DNA from: Methylophilaceae bacterium
Lineage (GTDB): Bacteria; Pseudomonadota; Gammaproteobacteria; Burkholderiales; Methylophilaceae
Length of the DNA: 32,104 nucleotides
Reading direction: 5' to 3'
NCBI GenBank assembly: GCA_017857755.1
Contig: JAFMCM010000016.1
Span: forward strand, 1 to 32,104
The notes under the pieces are model-generated. The model had not been told where the DNA came from. It did not search any database and saw only the letters and a program-made list of their open reading frames with translations. Shown one piece after another: positions 24,110-32,104 of the stretch; the first letter of the stretch is position 1; every line of letters begins with the position of its first letter. The translations under genes and the position numbers were made by a program.

Positions 24110-24711
24110 GTCAGCTGATTAAAGGCAAGCAAATTGCACACGACGAGTGGACGCGGGTGATTCCACCTAGCTTTGGTGATGAACCTGTTCGCAAACAAGC
24201 TGGTAAAGTGGTGATGTTTAAGCTGCATGGCGAAGAAACGTTTACTCAAAAGCAAATTGATGCAACATTGATTCCTGCTGGAAAAGTATTAATCCCGCTA
24301 GCAGTATGGCTAGCCAAAAAAGAGAGTCTTGCGCAACGATTAGCGGCAGGTGAGATTGGGATTGTGTTGCAAACGCATGAGCCGATTGAGCAACTCGTTG
24401 AGGCTTTTGAGAATTTAAATAGTCTGCCAGTAATTGCCGTGTACGTTCAAATCTTTGCTGATGGCCGCAATTTTACGCTTGGTAATTTATTGCGCACCCG
24501 TTATGGTTTTAAAAATGAATTACGCGCCGTTGGCGACATTATGCGTGACCAATTATTTTTCTTGCAGCGTTCTGGCTTTGATAGTTATCTAATCAAAGAT
24601 GGACGTAATGCAGAAGAAGCCATTGCCAGCTTGAATGATTTTACCCAACCTTACCAAGGTGCAAGTAACGATGTGCCTGTATGGCGTCGATTAGATCGGA
24701 GCCAGCTATGA
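24106..24711 (+). CDS. DUF934 protein of the sulfur-assimilation operon
   Basis: 201 residues, no signal or membrane segment. It matches the DUF934 family found next to cysI in many proteobacteria, with VLIPLAVWLAKKESLAQRLA, GEIGIVLQTHEPIEQLVEAF, the LPVIAVYVQIFADGRNFTLG stretch, LLRTRYGFKNELRAVGD and MRDQLFFLQRSGFDSYLI. Biochemical role is unknown; the constant link with cysI suggests an accessory to sulfite reduction, perhaps in electron delivery or siroheme handling (inference). ATG overlaps the cysI stop by four bases, so translation is coupled. Confidence 0.88.
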   Translation: MSQLIKGKQIAHDEWTRVIPPSFGDEPVRKQAGKVVMFKLHGEETFTQKQIDATLIPAGKVLIPLAVWLAKKESLAQRLAAGEIGIVLQTHEPIEQLVEAFENLNSLPVIAVYVQIFADGRNFTLGNLLRTRYGFKNELRAVGDIMRDQLFFLQRSGFDSYLIKDGRNAEEAIASLNDFTQPYQGASNDVPVWRRLDRSQL

Positions 24712-24734
24712 CTGTGGTTAGAGTGAGCTGCTAA
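24708..24734 (+). CDS. Eight-codon bridging frame (MTVVRVSC)
   Basis: ATG at 24708 overlaps the DUF934 stop (ATGA), has GGAG six bases upstream, and its TAA (24732-24734) overlaps the cysH ATG (TAATG). A ribosome could pass from DUF934 to this frame and then to cysH. The peptide ends in Cys. It may be a coupling device or an accident of spacing. Confidence 0.3.
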   Translation: MTVVRVSC

Positions 24735-25492
24735 TGTCGTTTGGTGTCAGTATGATAAAACCCGCTGCGAGCAACCCTGCTACATTGCCTGAATTAACCG
24801 ATGCGTTAGTAGCCAGCGTAAAAGCAAAGCGCGCTGCGGTATTGGATTTGCTCCAAGTCGCTAGCAAAACTTTTAGTGCGATTACTTTTGCCAATAGTTA
24901 TGGTGCAGAAGATATGGTGCTAACGGATATTATTGCTAAAGAAAAGTTAGCGATTGAGATTTTCTCTTTAGATACTGGTCGATTACCTGCTGAAACTTAC
25001 ACGCTAATGGCGAAAGTTGAAAAAAACTATACAACGAAACCAGTTGTCTTTTTTCCTAAACATGAGGCGGTAGAAGATTATGTGCGCACAAAAGGGATTA
25101 ACGCTTTTTATGAAAGCATCACACTGCGCAAAGCGTGTTGTGATATGCGTAAAGTAGAGCCTTTAAAGCGTGCTTTGGCACATAAACAAGCTTGGATTAC
25201 TGGCATGCGCGCAGAACAAGCAGCAACTCGTAGTAGCTTGCCTACTCGTGAATTTGATGAGGGCAACCAGTTAGAAAAATTCAATCCATTAAGCGATTGG
25301 ACTGAGCAAGAGGTTTGGGCTTATATCCGCCTATATGACGTGCCTTATAACGCATTGCACGATCAGTTTTATCCTAGTATTGGTTGCGCACCATGCACGC
25401 GTGCTGTTGCAATTGGTGAAGATGTTCGTGCTGGTCGTTGGTGGTGGGAAGACCCGAACAGTAAAGAATGTGGACTTCATGTAAAGAAGTAA
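24734..25492 (+). CDS. cysH: Adenylyl-sulfate (APS) reductase, [4Fe-4S] thioredoxin-dependent type
   Basis: 252 residues of the PAPS/APS reductase family. FANSYGAEDMVLTDI (about 52-66) is the PP-motif region and SLDTGRLPAETY follows. Cys135-Cys136 in RKACCDMRK plus Cys218-x2-Cys221 in GCAPCTR form the cluster-binding signature of plant/bacterial-type APS reductases. Cys246 in KECGLH is the catalytic thiol that takes the sulfite. PAPS reductases of the E. coli type lack the cysteine pairs. It therefore probably uses APS from CysDN directly, matching the absence of an APS kinase gene. The first 40 residues are variable; ATG 24752 is an alternative start. Confidence 0.93.
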   Translation: MSFGVSMIKPAASNPATLPELTDALVASVKAKRAAVLDLLQVASKTFSAITFANSYGAEDMVLTDIIAKEKLAIEIFSLDTGRLPAETYTLMAKVEKNYTTKPVVFFPKHEAVEDYVRTKGINAFYESITLRKACCDMRKVEPLKRALAHKQAWITGMRAEQAATRSSLPTREFDEGNQLEKFNPLSDWTEQEVWAYIRLYDVPYNALHDQFYPSIGCAPCTRAVAIGEDVRAGRWWWEDPNSKECGLHVKK

Positions 25493-25518
25493 TAAACTAT
25501 CATTAACTATTGAATATT

Positions 25519-26445
25519 ATGACTAAAAAAACATTATCACATTTAGATTGGCTAGAAGCAGAAGCCATCCATATTTTGCGCGAAGTCGCTGGCCAATGCA
25601 GTAATCCTGTATTGCTTTTTTCAGGTGGCAAAGATTCTCTTTGTATTGTTCGCCTAGCTGAAAAAGCGTTTAGACCTGGCCGCTTTCCGTTTCCTTTGAT
25701 GCATATTGATACTGGTCACAATTATCAAGAGGTGATTGAGTTTCGTGACCGTCGCGCAGCAGAAATTAATGAGCGTCTGATTGTTCGGTCTCTAGAAGAT
25801 TCCATGGCACGTGGTACGGTTGTTTTAAAACATCCTGACGAGCCACGCAATAAACATCAGTCAGTTACGCTGTTGGAGGCGATTGAAGAATTTGGCTTTG
25901 ATTGCTGTATTGGTGGCGCACGACGTGATGAGGAAAAAGCGCGTGCAAAAGAGCGCATCATGAGTTTCCGTGATGAGTTTGGACAATGGGACCCAAAAAA
26001 CCAGCGTCCAGAATTATGGAATCTCTATAATGCGCGTGCGCACAAAGGCGAGAATATTCGCGCTTTCCCCATCTCTAATTGGACAGAAATGGACGTGTGG
26101 CAATACATTGAACGTGAACAGCTTGAATTACCGAGTATTTATTATGCACACGACCGTGATGTGATTCTGCGCAATGGCGATATTATTCCAGCTAACGTGC
26201 CTTTAGCCAGTGGTGAAGTCATTAATCAACCTAAGGCTGGTGAGGCGATTGTTACTAAACAAGTACGGTTTAGAACCGTGGGTGATATTACTTGTACCGC
26301 ACCTGTTTATTCTGATGCAGATACCACGGCGAAAATTGTGATTGAAACAGCAACAACAACCATTACAGAGCGTGGAGCGACTCGCTTAGACGACCAAACC
26401 TCTGATGCATCAATGGAATTACGTAAGAAGGAAGGTTATTTCTAA
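25519..26445 (+). CDS. cysD: Sulfate adenylyltransferase subunit 2 CysD
   Basis: 308 residues from ATG 25519 (a TTG at 25510 would add three). This is the catalytic subunit of ATP sulfurylase, which makes APS from ATP and sulfate. The N-type ATP pyrophosphatase PP-loop LLFSGGKDSLCIVRLAEKAF is visible, then PLMHIDTGHNYQEVIEFRD and FDCCIGGARRDEEKARAKER, then RAFPISNWTEMDVWQYI. The C-terminal ...LRKKEGYF is typical. The stop codon and the cysN start overlap (TAATG), so the two subunits are made together. Confidence 0.96.
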   Translation: MTKKTLSHLDWLEAEAIHILREVAGQCSNPVLLFSGGKDSLCIVRLAEKAFRPGRFPFPLMHIDTGHNYQEVIEFRDRRAAEINERLIVRSLEDSMARGTVVLKHPDEPRNKHQSVTLLEAIEEFGFDCCIGGARRDEEKARAKERIMSFRDEFGQWDPKNQRPELWNLYNARAHKGENIRAFPISNWTEMDVWQYIEREQLELPSIYYAHDRDVILRNGDIIPANVPLASGEVINQPKAGEAIVTKQVRFRTVGDITCTAPVYSDADTTAKIVIETATTTITERGATRLDDQTSDASMELRKKEGYF

Positions 26446-27737
26446 TGAGTACAATCCAAGAAAATCATATGCTAGAAAATGATTCTTTATTACGCTTTAT
26501 GACTTGCGGCAGTGTTGATGATGGCAAAAGTACGCTGATTGGTCGCTTGCTATTTGATAGCAAAACCATTCTTGCCGATACCATGACCAATATTGCCAAT
26601 ACCTCGAAAAAACGCGGCATGGAAGCGGTTGATTTGTCACTATTGACGGACGGCTTACAAGCTGAGCGTGAGCAAGGTATTACCATTGACGTCGCTTATC
26701 GCTATTTCAGCACAGGCACGCGCAAATACATCATTGCTGACGCTCCAGGACATGAGCAATATACGCGCAATATGGTCACTGCCGCTTCTACGGCCAATCT
26801 TGCAATCATCCTGATTGATGCGCGTAAAGGTGTTTTAACACAGACTCGTCGTCATAGTTATCTAGCGCATTTGGTTGGTATTCCGCATATTGTGGTTGCT
26901 GTCAATAAAATGGATTTAGCTGATTATAGCCAAGTAACTTACGATAAAATTTGTGCCGATTACATGCAGTTTGCAGAAGAAATAGGCTTAGCCAGTGCAC
27001 GTGATATTCGCTTTATTCCTATGTCGGCGCTTAATGGTGATATGTTGGTGGACCGTTTGGACAATATGCCTTGGTATCAAGGTGAAACGATGATAGAAAT
27101 ATTAGAAAAAGCACCTGCAGCGCATACCGAACAATCGGAACAATTTCGTTTTCCAGTGCAGTTTGTTTGCCGCCCTCACGCTAGTGCTGATGCTGAACTG
27201 CATGATTTCAGAGGCTTTATGGGCAGAGTTGAGTCTGGTGACATTGCGGTGGGCGATGCTGTGACAGTGCTACCAAATGGTTATCAATCTAAAGTAAAAG
27301 CTATTCAACTGGGTGATGCACAACTGCAAAGCGCGCAAACAGAGCAAAGTGTCACGCTCTTGCTAGAGGATGAGATTGATACTTCTCGTGGCGATATGAT
27401 TGTCAAAAGTAATGAGGCGCCCGAGGCGGTTAAACAAATTGAGGCTTATGTTTGCTGGTTAGGTGAAACACCGCTGTCAACAGCGCGTACTTATATCGTG
27501 CGCCATACCACACGCGACTCGAAAGCAAAAATTGGTCATATTCATTTTAAAGTAGACGTCAACACATTAGAAGAGCAACAAACAAGTGATTTGAAAATGA
27601 ATGATATCGCACGCGTTAGTTTTAAATTAGCTCAGCCCTTAATGGTCGACCGCTATAAAACAAACCGTGCAACCGGTGCATTTATTGTGATTGACGAAAG
27701 TACCAACGGCACGGTGGGTGCCGGCATGATTGTTTAG
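26445..27737 (+). CDS. cysN: Sulfate adenylyltransferase subunit 1 CysN (GTPase)
   Basis: 430 residues. EF-Tu-like GTPase with G1 GSVDDGKST (22-30), G3 [13 protein letters not shown]4 NKMD and G5-region MSALNGD, followed by two beta-barrel domains. GTP hydrolysis drives APS formation by CysD. The protein ends after the third domain (GTVGAGMIV) with no APS kinase (CysC) domain, unlike the fused NodQ/CysNC forms. GGAAGG nine bases before ATG supports the start. It is the last gene of the run. Confidence 0.96.
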   Translation: MSTIQENHMLENDSLLRFMTCGSVDDGKSTLIGRLLFDSKTILADTMTNIANTSKKRGMEAVDLSLLTDGLQAEREQGITIDVAYRYFSTGTRKYIIADAPGHEQYTRNMVTAASTANLAIILIDARKGVLTQTRRHSYLAHLVGIPHIVVAVNKMDLADYSQVTYDKICADYMQFAEEIGLASARDIRFIPMSALNGDMLVDRLDNMPWYQGETMIEILEKAPAAHTEQSEQFRFPVQFVCRPHASADAELHDFRGFMGRVESGDIAVGDAVTVLPNGYQSKVKAIQLGDAQLQSAQTEQSVTLLLEDEIDTSRGDMIVKSNEAPEAVKQIEAYVCWLGETPLSTARTYIVRHTTRDSKAKIGHIHFKVDVNTLEEQQTSDLKMNDIARVSFKLAQPLMVDRYKTNRATGAFIVIDESTNGTVGAGMIV

Positions 27738-27826
27738 TCAATTTTTTTAGGCAGATTATTAATCACCTTATTATTAAAATAGATAAATTAGATTATCATT
27801 ACAAAAGATTTTATAAAGGAACGAAA

Positions 27827-28150
27827 ATGACGTATGTAGTCACTGAGAATTGTATTCAATGTAAATATACAGACTGTGTTGATGTCTGCCCTGTTGATTG
27901 CTTTGTAGAAGGACCAAACTTTCTAGCCATCAACCCTGATGATTGTATTGATTGCACGCTATGCGTTGCTGAATGCCCTGCTGAGGCGATTTTTGCTGAG
28001 GATGATGTGCCTGCTGACCAACAGCATTTTATTGAGCTCAATGAACGCCTTGCTAAAACATGGCCTATTATTTCAGCTCGTAAAGAGCCACTGGAAGATG
28101 CAGATGCGATGAATGGTGTTCCAGGAAAATTAGAGTTATTAATTGAATAG
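27827..28150 (+). CDS. fdxA: 7Fe ferredoxin FdxA
   Basis: 107 residues. Cysteine spacing is that of Azotobacter FdI moved by one: Cys9, Cys17 and Cys50 for the [3Fe-4S] cluster, Cys21, Cys40, Cys43 and Cys46 for the [4Fe-4S] cluster, and the free Cys12. The C-terminal ~50 residues are the extension usual in FdxA ([20 protein letters not shown]). A low-potential cytosolic electron carrier. AAAGGAA precedes ATG. It lies 89 bp after cysN with no terminator between, so partial read-through from the cys operon is possible. TATCAT at 27794-27799 is a candidate -10 of its own. Confidence 0.95.
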   Translation: MTYVVTENCIQCKYTDCVDVCPVDCFVEGPNFLAINPDDCIDCTLCVAECPAEAIFAEDDVPADQQHFIELNERLAKTWPIISARKEPLEDADAMNGVPGKLELLIE

Positions 28151-28175
28151 TCGTTAACACGCGTGATGGATGGAC

Positions 28176-28205
28176 AAAAAAAGGGGCTAACAGCCTCTTT
28201 TTTTT
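28176..28205 (+). terminator. Rho-independent terminator after fdxA
   Basis: A-run, GGGGCT, loop AAC, AGCCTC (one G-T pair), then eight T. It closes the cys-fdxA side and separates it from the antiporter gene. Confidence 0.88.
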
Positions 28206-28355
28206 CATCCACCTTTTCCAACTAGTTTGAACAATGTTCATGTCTACGAATGATGCATTTGTAGGCACATTCAACCATGTTGCAATGTAAGTCAAACCAT
28301 ATGCATGGCCGTATGCGATAATAGATTGTGTCAATAATGATTAAAAACTAAGACG

Positions 28356-29747
28356 ATGATGATTACAACATTGGTCATGGTTGCAAGTATTCTATTTTTA
28401 GCCTTGCAGCTTGAAGAAAAATTTAAAGTCCCTTCTCCACTGAGCTTAATCGCGCTTTCATTTGCAGCGCATAATGTGATTAAACAAGCACCGATGATGA
28501 CAGGCGATGCAGAAAGCTTTGCCAAACTAGTCATCTTTTTACTGCCAGTGCTGCTAATCTCGGACGCTTTAGAACTGAAACTACGTGACTTAAAAAAACA
28601 TGGCTTAAGTTTGTTGTATCTGTCGATTGTTGCCGTGTCGCTATCCGTCATGGTGGCATTAGCCATATCAGACTGGTTATTCAGGGATTACCACTTAAGC
28701 AACGCCGCTGTTGTGATGCTATTTTCCATGGTACTGGCAACTGACCCCGTTTCGGTGGTGAGTATTTTTTCAAAGTTTCAATTGCCACATCAACTCAAAA
28801 TGTTAGCTGAAGGTGAAAGCTTGTTTAATGACGCAACGGCTTTAATCGTCTTTGTTTTTATTGGCTTATTCGCGCTTAAAGGGGGCGTCATCACACCGTT
28901 ATATGTTGCAGAAATCAGTATCGTGGTGATTGTTGGCTCTATCTTTATTGGTGTTAGCGTTGGTTTTATAGGGCTGATGCTGATGAAAACCACCCACAAC
29001 CGTATTGCTGAAATGATGATTTTAATTCTAGCGGGTTATAGCGCTTTTGTGCTTGCTGAGCATTTCTATGTATTACTCAATTTCTTTGGTGGTCATTCAC
29101 ACATGCATTTATCTGGCATCTTAGCGGTAATCTTTGCTACGCTGACGGTGAGTCATATGATGAACAAGCATCTTGAACATGAAAATGAACGCATCAGCAA
29201 CGATGAAGCAACCTTGACTCAAGAAGCATTAAAAACCAAAACTTCAGCCCGTCTGTTCATGACTGTTTTACAACGCGTCAAAGCCACGCTGGAAGAAAAG
29301 AATCGTCATCTTCGCAACAAAGAAGACATCCAATTATTAGCCATGGTGGCCAATACTCTGTTGTTTATCGCGATGGCAGAAATGATTGATTTAGACTTGT
29401 TATGGCAATATCGTTTTGAAATCCTGATTATGTTTGCTGCAACGACCTTTATTCGTGGCGTAATGATGACGATTTTTGCATGGGTCACCAACAACACGCG
29501 TCAAATGGTGGATGTGAATCAACGCTGGACCACGGTTCTCTCATTTGCTGGTATTAAAGGTGGTTTATCAATTGTGATGCTCACCATGATTCCCGCTTCA
29601 TTTGAACATCTAGAAAGCTTTAAGGCGATTGTCATTGGTGTGATTATGCTTTCAACATTTGTTTATGCCGCTATTTTGATTTGGTATATTCATCGCCATC
29701 AAGCCGCTTTTTTAGTCGAACTGAACGCCGAGGGCCAGCATCATTAA
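28356..29747 (+). CDS. Na+/H+ antiporter, CPA1/NhaP-like
   Basis: 463 residues, about 11-12 membrane helices. Family blocks: ALQLEEKFKVPSPLSLIALS, VFLLPV-like FLLPVLLISDALEL, the ion-binding FSMVLATDPVSVVSIF (Asp in the TDPV motif) and MLAEGESLFNDATALIVF, which hold the conserved Asp/Glu of the CPA1 ion site. A charged cytosolic loop (about 270-325) interrupts the membrane part, and helices resume to IWYIHRHQ. It exchanges cytosolic Na+ or K+ for protons; the ion cannot be told. No strong Shine-Dalgarno sequence precedes ATG. Confidence 0.86.
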   Translation: MMITTLVMVASILFLALQLEEKFKVPSPLSLIALSFAAHNVIKQAPMMTGDAESFAKLVIFLLPVLLISDALELKLRDLKKHGLSLLYLSIVAVSLSVMVALAISDWLFRDYHLSNAAVVMLFSMVLATDPVSVVSIFSKFQLPHQLKMLAEGESLFNDATALIVFVFIGLFALKGGVITPLYVAEISIVVIVGSIFIGVSVGFIGLMLMKTTHNRIAEMMILILAGYSAFVLAEHFYVLLNFFGGHSHMHLSGILAVIFATLTVSHMMNKHLEHENERISNDEATLTQEALKTKTSARLFMTVLQRVKATLEEKNRHLRNKEDIQLLAMVANTLLFIAMAEMIDLDLLWQYRFEILIMFAATTFIRGVMMTIFAWVTNNTRQMVDVNQRWTTVLSFAGIKGGLSIVMLTMIPASFEHLESFKAIVIGVIMLSTFVYAAILIWYIHRHQAAFLVELNAEGQHH

Positions 29748-29768
29748 TCAGATGGTTGTGGGGAATTA

Positions 29769-30275
29769 ATGAGTCAAGCATTTCAATATATCCAGCACTA
29801 TCCACAATATCTGCAAGATTCAATTAAGCAGCTTCACGCACAGGGTAAGCTTGGCGATTACATCAGCTCACGCTATCCAGCGTCACATACGGTTCAAACT
29901 AGTAGCGCCTTATATCGTTATTGCAACGCAATCAAACAGCGTTACCTGCGCAATGTAAGCGCATTAGCGAAAGTGGAATACGATAGCCGCCTAACCATAA
30001 AGCACCAAGCACTTGGTTTGAATACGGCAATTTCGCGTGTGCATGGGGGACAATTAAAAGCAAAGAAAGAAATTCGTATCTCAGACACTTTTAAACACAT
30101 GCCAGAGCCTTTTTTGCGAATGATTGTCGTGCATGAATTGGCACATTTAAAAGAACGTGATCACAACAAGGCGTTTTATCAACTTTGCCAACATATGGAG
30201 CCAGATTATCATCAACTGGAGTTTGATTGTCGGGTGTATTTAACTTGGAAAGCTGCCACGCCATCGTCAGGTTGA
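29769..30275 (+). CDS. YgjP-like metallopeptidase (DUF45)
   Basis: 168 residues. The zinc-site motif HELAHLKERDHN lies near 120-131 and VVHELAHL is preceded by the LRMI strand; FDCRVYLTW follows. This matches YgjP/DUF45 proteins, SprT- or WSS1-like zinc peptidases of poorly known function. GGGGA stands just before ATG, and the start is 21 bp after the antiporter stop, so the two are probably co-transcribed. Its stop is 90 bp from the convergent parC stop. Confidence 0.83.
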   Translation: MSQAFQYIQHYPQYLQDSIKQLHAQGKLGDYISSRYPASHTVQTSSALYRYCNAIKQRYLRNVSALAKVEYDSRLTIKHQALGLNTAISRVHGGQLKAKKEIRISDTFKHMPEPFLRMIVVHELAHLKERDHNKAFYQLCQHMEPDYHQLEFDCRVYLTWKAATPSSG

Positions 30276-30365
30276 ACGTAGGCGCATATGGATTAGTTGC
30301 CATAAAAGCCTGATTGGATGAGCGGCCGCCATTTAAGTGGCTGAACAAAGGGTAAAGCTAGCTTT

Positions 30366-32104
30366 CTAAAACAATCCTTTTTGCTTACTTGGCTTTGCTC
30401 TTGCCGCAACCAAAGCCACCCCTTTTCTAGCACGTTTACCCATTGTTTTAATGAACAACTCTCCTTTTATGGATTTAGCTTTGCCATTGATGAGGATATC
30501 CACCGACTCGCCATCACTGAGTACTACGTTAGTCAAGGTAGCGTTATTCGGGATGTCCATGATTTTAACGCCACGTCCACCATTGGGGTATTCGTTAATT
30601 TCGTTGATCGCAAAAACCAAGCATTTACTCTCGGAGGAAATGGCGGCAACATAGTCACAGTGATTGAGCTTGATGGGTGCTAAGACCTGAACGCCATCAT
30701 CGACTTTCATAAAGGTTTTACCTGCTTTGGGCCTTGCAATCAGCCCTTTTAGAGGCGCGATAAAGCCATAACTATTGGATGAGGTAAACAGATATTTATC
30801 TTCTTCTTCACCCGACATCACAGCTGCAATACTGGCACCATTTTGTAACTCTATAATGGAGCTGACTGGAATGCCATCACCCTTGCCGCCTGGCACGGTA
30901 GATGCGTCGAAAGTATAACAACGACCATTAGAATCGAGGATCACGATCGGTCTAACCGTACGAGTTTCGATCACCGCTAATTCGCTATCTCCCGCCTTCC
31001 ATGCGATGGTATCGCGATCGACACTGTGGCCTTGTCTGGCGCGTATCCATCCATTTTTAGACAGCAAAATGGTGACTGGCTCATCAACAACAAATGATTT
31101 TTGGCTGGCTTGGGTGCGCTCAACGGGTTCAATTAAGGTGCGGCGATCATCACCGTATTTTTCAGAATCTTGCTTGATTTCACGTGCGGTGAGGTTTTTG
31201 AGCTTGGTATTGCTACCTAAAATACCTGCTAGACCCTCGGCTTCATCACGTAATTTCTCTAATTCTTTTTCAATCTTAATACCTTCAAGTCGCGCTAATT
31301 GGCGTAATCTGATTTCAAGAATATCTTCGGCTTGAATATCAGTTAAATCGAAGGCTTTCATTAAATCTTCTTTTGGCTCGTCTGAATTACGGATGACTTT
31401 AATTACTTCGTCAATATTCAGGAAAGCAATCATACGGCCTTCTAAGATATGGATGCGTTTATTAATTTTGTCGAGATCAAATTGGCAGCGTCTTTGCACG
31501 ACATTTAAGCGGAAATCAATCCACTCTTTTATCGCCGTCAGCATATTCTTTTGAGTCGGACGACCATCAGTACCAATCATCACCATATTGACAGAGCAAG
31601 AGACTTCAAGGCTAGTATTCAGTAGTAAGAACGCCATCATCTCATCGCTATTCACACGACTGGTTTTGGGCTCAATAATTAAACGCACCTCTTTTTTACC
31701 TTCGCTTTTGACGGTATCAATCATACTCAATGCGGCTTGCTTGAGTAATAACTGCTCTTGGTCGATGGTCTTTTTGTCTTTTTTCGGTTTTGGGTTTGAA
31801 ATAGCTAAAATTTCATTTTGTATGGTTTCAACAGACACTCCATGCGGCAGCTCATTAATAATGACGCGCCATTGACCGCGTGCCATTGGCTCAACCACCC
31901 AGCGAGCACGTAACCGTAAAGAACCACGCCCACTGTCGTACATCTCGTGAATGTCAGCCGTTTTTGTGATGAGTTGACTACCGCCTGGCCAATCTGGACC
32001 TGGGATATGTGCCATTAATTCTGTTGTTGTACAATGAGGATTAGCCATCACATGCAAAACACCATTAGCAACTTCGCGCATATTATGCGGCACCATTTCT
32101 GTTG
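30366..32104 (-). CDS. parC: DNA topoisomerase IV subunit A ParC (partial, N-terminus outside window)
   Basis: The C-terminal ~579 residues of a type IIA topoisomerase A subunit; the frame is open through the window edge. The visible part begins at TEMVPHNMREVANG, the winged-helix/tower boundary after the catalytic Tyr, which is missing with the first ~180 residues. Then come GPDWPGG, the YDSGRGSLRLRARWVVE segment, the tower domain, the long coiled coil (DLTDIQAEDILEIRLRQLARLEG) and a short beta-pinwheel C-terminal domain. The expected full length of about 760 and the lack of a GyrA-box fit ParC rather than GyrA. ParC unlinks daughter chromosomes together with ParE. Confidence 0.92.
   Translation of the reverse strand, partial: TEMVPHNMREVANGVLHVMANPHCTTTELMAHIPGPDWPGGSQLITKTADIHEMYDSGRGSLRLRARWVVEPMARGQWRVIINELPHGVSVETIQNEILAISNPKPKKDKKTIDQEQLLLKQAALSMIDTVKSEGKKEVRLIIEPKTSRVNSDEMMAFLLLNTSLEVSCSVNMVMIGTDGRPTQKNMLTAIKEWIDFRLNVVQRRCQFDLDKINKRIHILEGRMIAFLNIDEVIKVIRNSDEPKEDLMKAFDLTDIQAEDILEIRLRQLARLEGIKIEKELEKLRDEAEGLAGILGSNTKLKNLTAREIKQDSEKYGDDRRTLIEPVERTQASQKSFVVDEPVTILLSKNGWIRARQGHSVDRDTIAWKAGDSELAVIETRTVRPIVILDSNGRCYTFDASTVPGGKGDGIPVSSIIELQNGASIAAVMSGEEEDKYLFTSSNSYGFIAPLKGLIARPKAGKTFMKVDDGVQVLAPIKLNHCDYVAAISSESKCLVFAINEINEYPNGGRGVKIMDIPNNATLTNVVLSDGESVDILINGKAKSIKGELFIKTMGKRARKGVALVAARAKPSKQKGLF

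Noticed and set aside
1-32104. Search for IS elements, phage genes, CRISPR arrays, tRNA or rRNA genes
   Set aside because: No transposase, integrase, regularly spaced repeats, or tRNA-like cloverleaf was recognized by eye; small ncRNAs cannot be excluded.

Overview
This 32.1 kb stretch looks like chromosomal DNA of a methylotrophic betaproteobacterium, most likely a member of the Methylophilaceae (Methylotenera- or Methylophilus-like). Pointers are a formaldehyde-activating-enzyme (Fae) family gene, a PqqA precursor peptide gene, a quinoprotein dehydrogenase, formate-tetrahydrofolate ligase, moderately AT-rich DNA, and otherwise betaproteobacterial housekeeping genes. The taxonomic call is inference from gene content. 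No insertion sequence, phage gene, tRNA, rRNA or CRISPR array was seen.

Layout. Positions 1-734 hold the 5' part of a lipoprotein-type PQQ dehydrogenase (minus strand, leaving the window). Divergent from it are mnmC (tRNA wobble-uridine modification) and a SPINDLY-type TPR glycosyltransferase (821-3987). An EamA transporter and dapC (lysine/peptidoglycan precursor synthesis) diverge from a 14-bp gap that contains an exact TATAAT. dapC is followed by a Fae paralogue and a strong hairpin terminator. Positions 6725-14655 carry a rearranged version of the classic queG / tsaE-amidase-mutL-miaA neighbourhood: a plus-strand pair (small four-helix membrane protein plus a two-TM potassium channel with a TrkA-like tail) sits between mutL and miaA. 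An AI-2E-type permease, a YigZ/IMPACT protein and fhs follow on the minus strand.

Positions 18184-18255 encode pqqA, a 23-residue peptide gene with its own ribosome binding site and terminator but no pqqB-E beside it. After it come a DUF2490 protein, a 0.69-kb stretch with no convincing gene except one short reading frame with a good Shine-Dalgarno sequence, and a DUF302 lipoprotein.

Positions 20427-27737 form a sulfate-assimilation locus: cysB diverges from a TSUP permease, cysI, a DUF934 gene, cysH, cysD and cysN, several joined by start/stop overlaps. CysH carries the paired-cysteine signature of [4Fe-4S] APS reductases, and neither an APS kinase nor a CysJ flavoprotein is present. fdxA (7Fe ferredoxin), a CPA1-type Na+/H+ antiporter, a YgjP-like metallopeptidase and the 3' part of parC (minus strand) complete the window.

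Most of the window is ordinary core genome. The points most worth a second look are the orphan pqqA with repeats upstream, the Fae paralogue and the PQQ dehydrogenase that both seem to lack a family catalytic residue, the DUF6394-like/K+ channel pair inside the mutL-miaA block, the leaderless-looking dapC start, and an eight-codon frame that bridges DUF934 and cysH.
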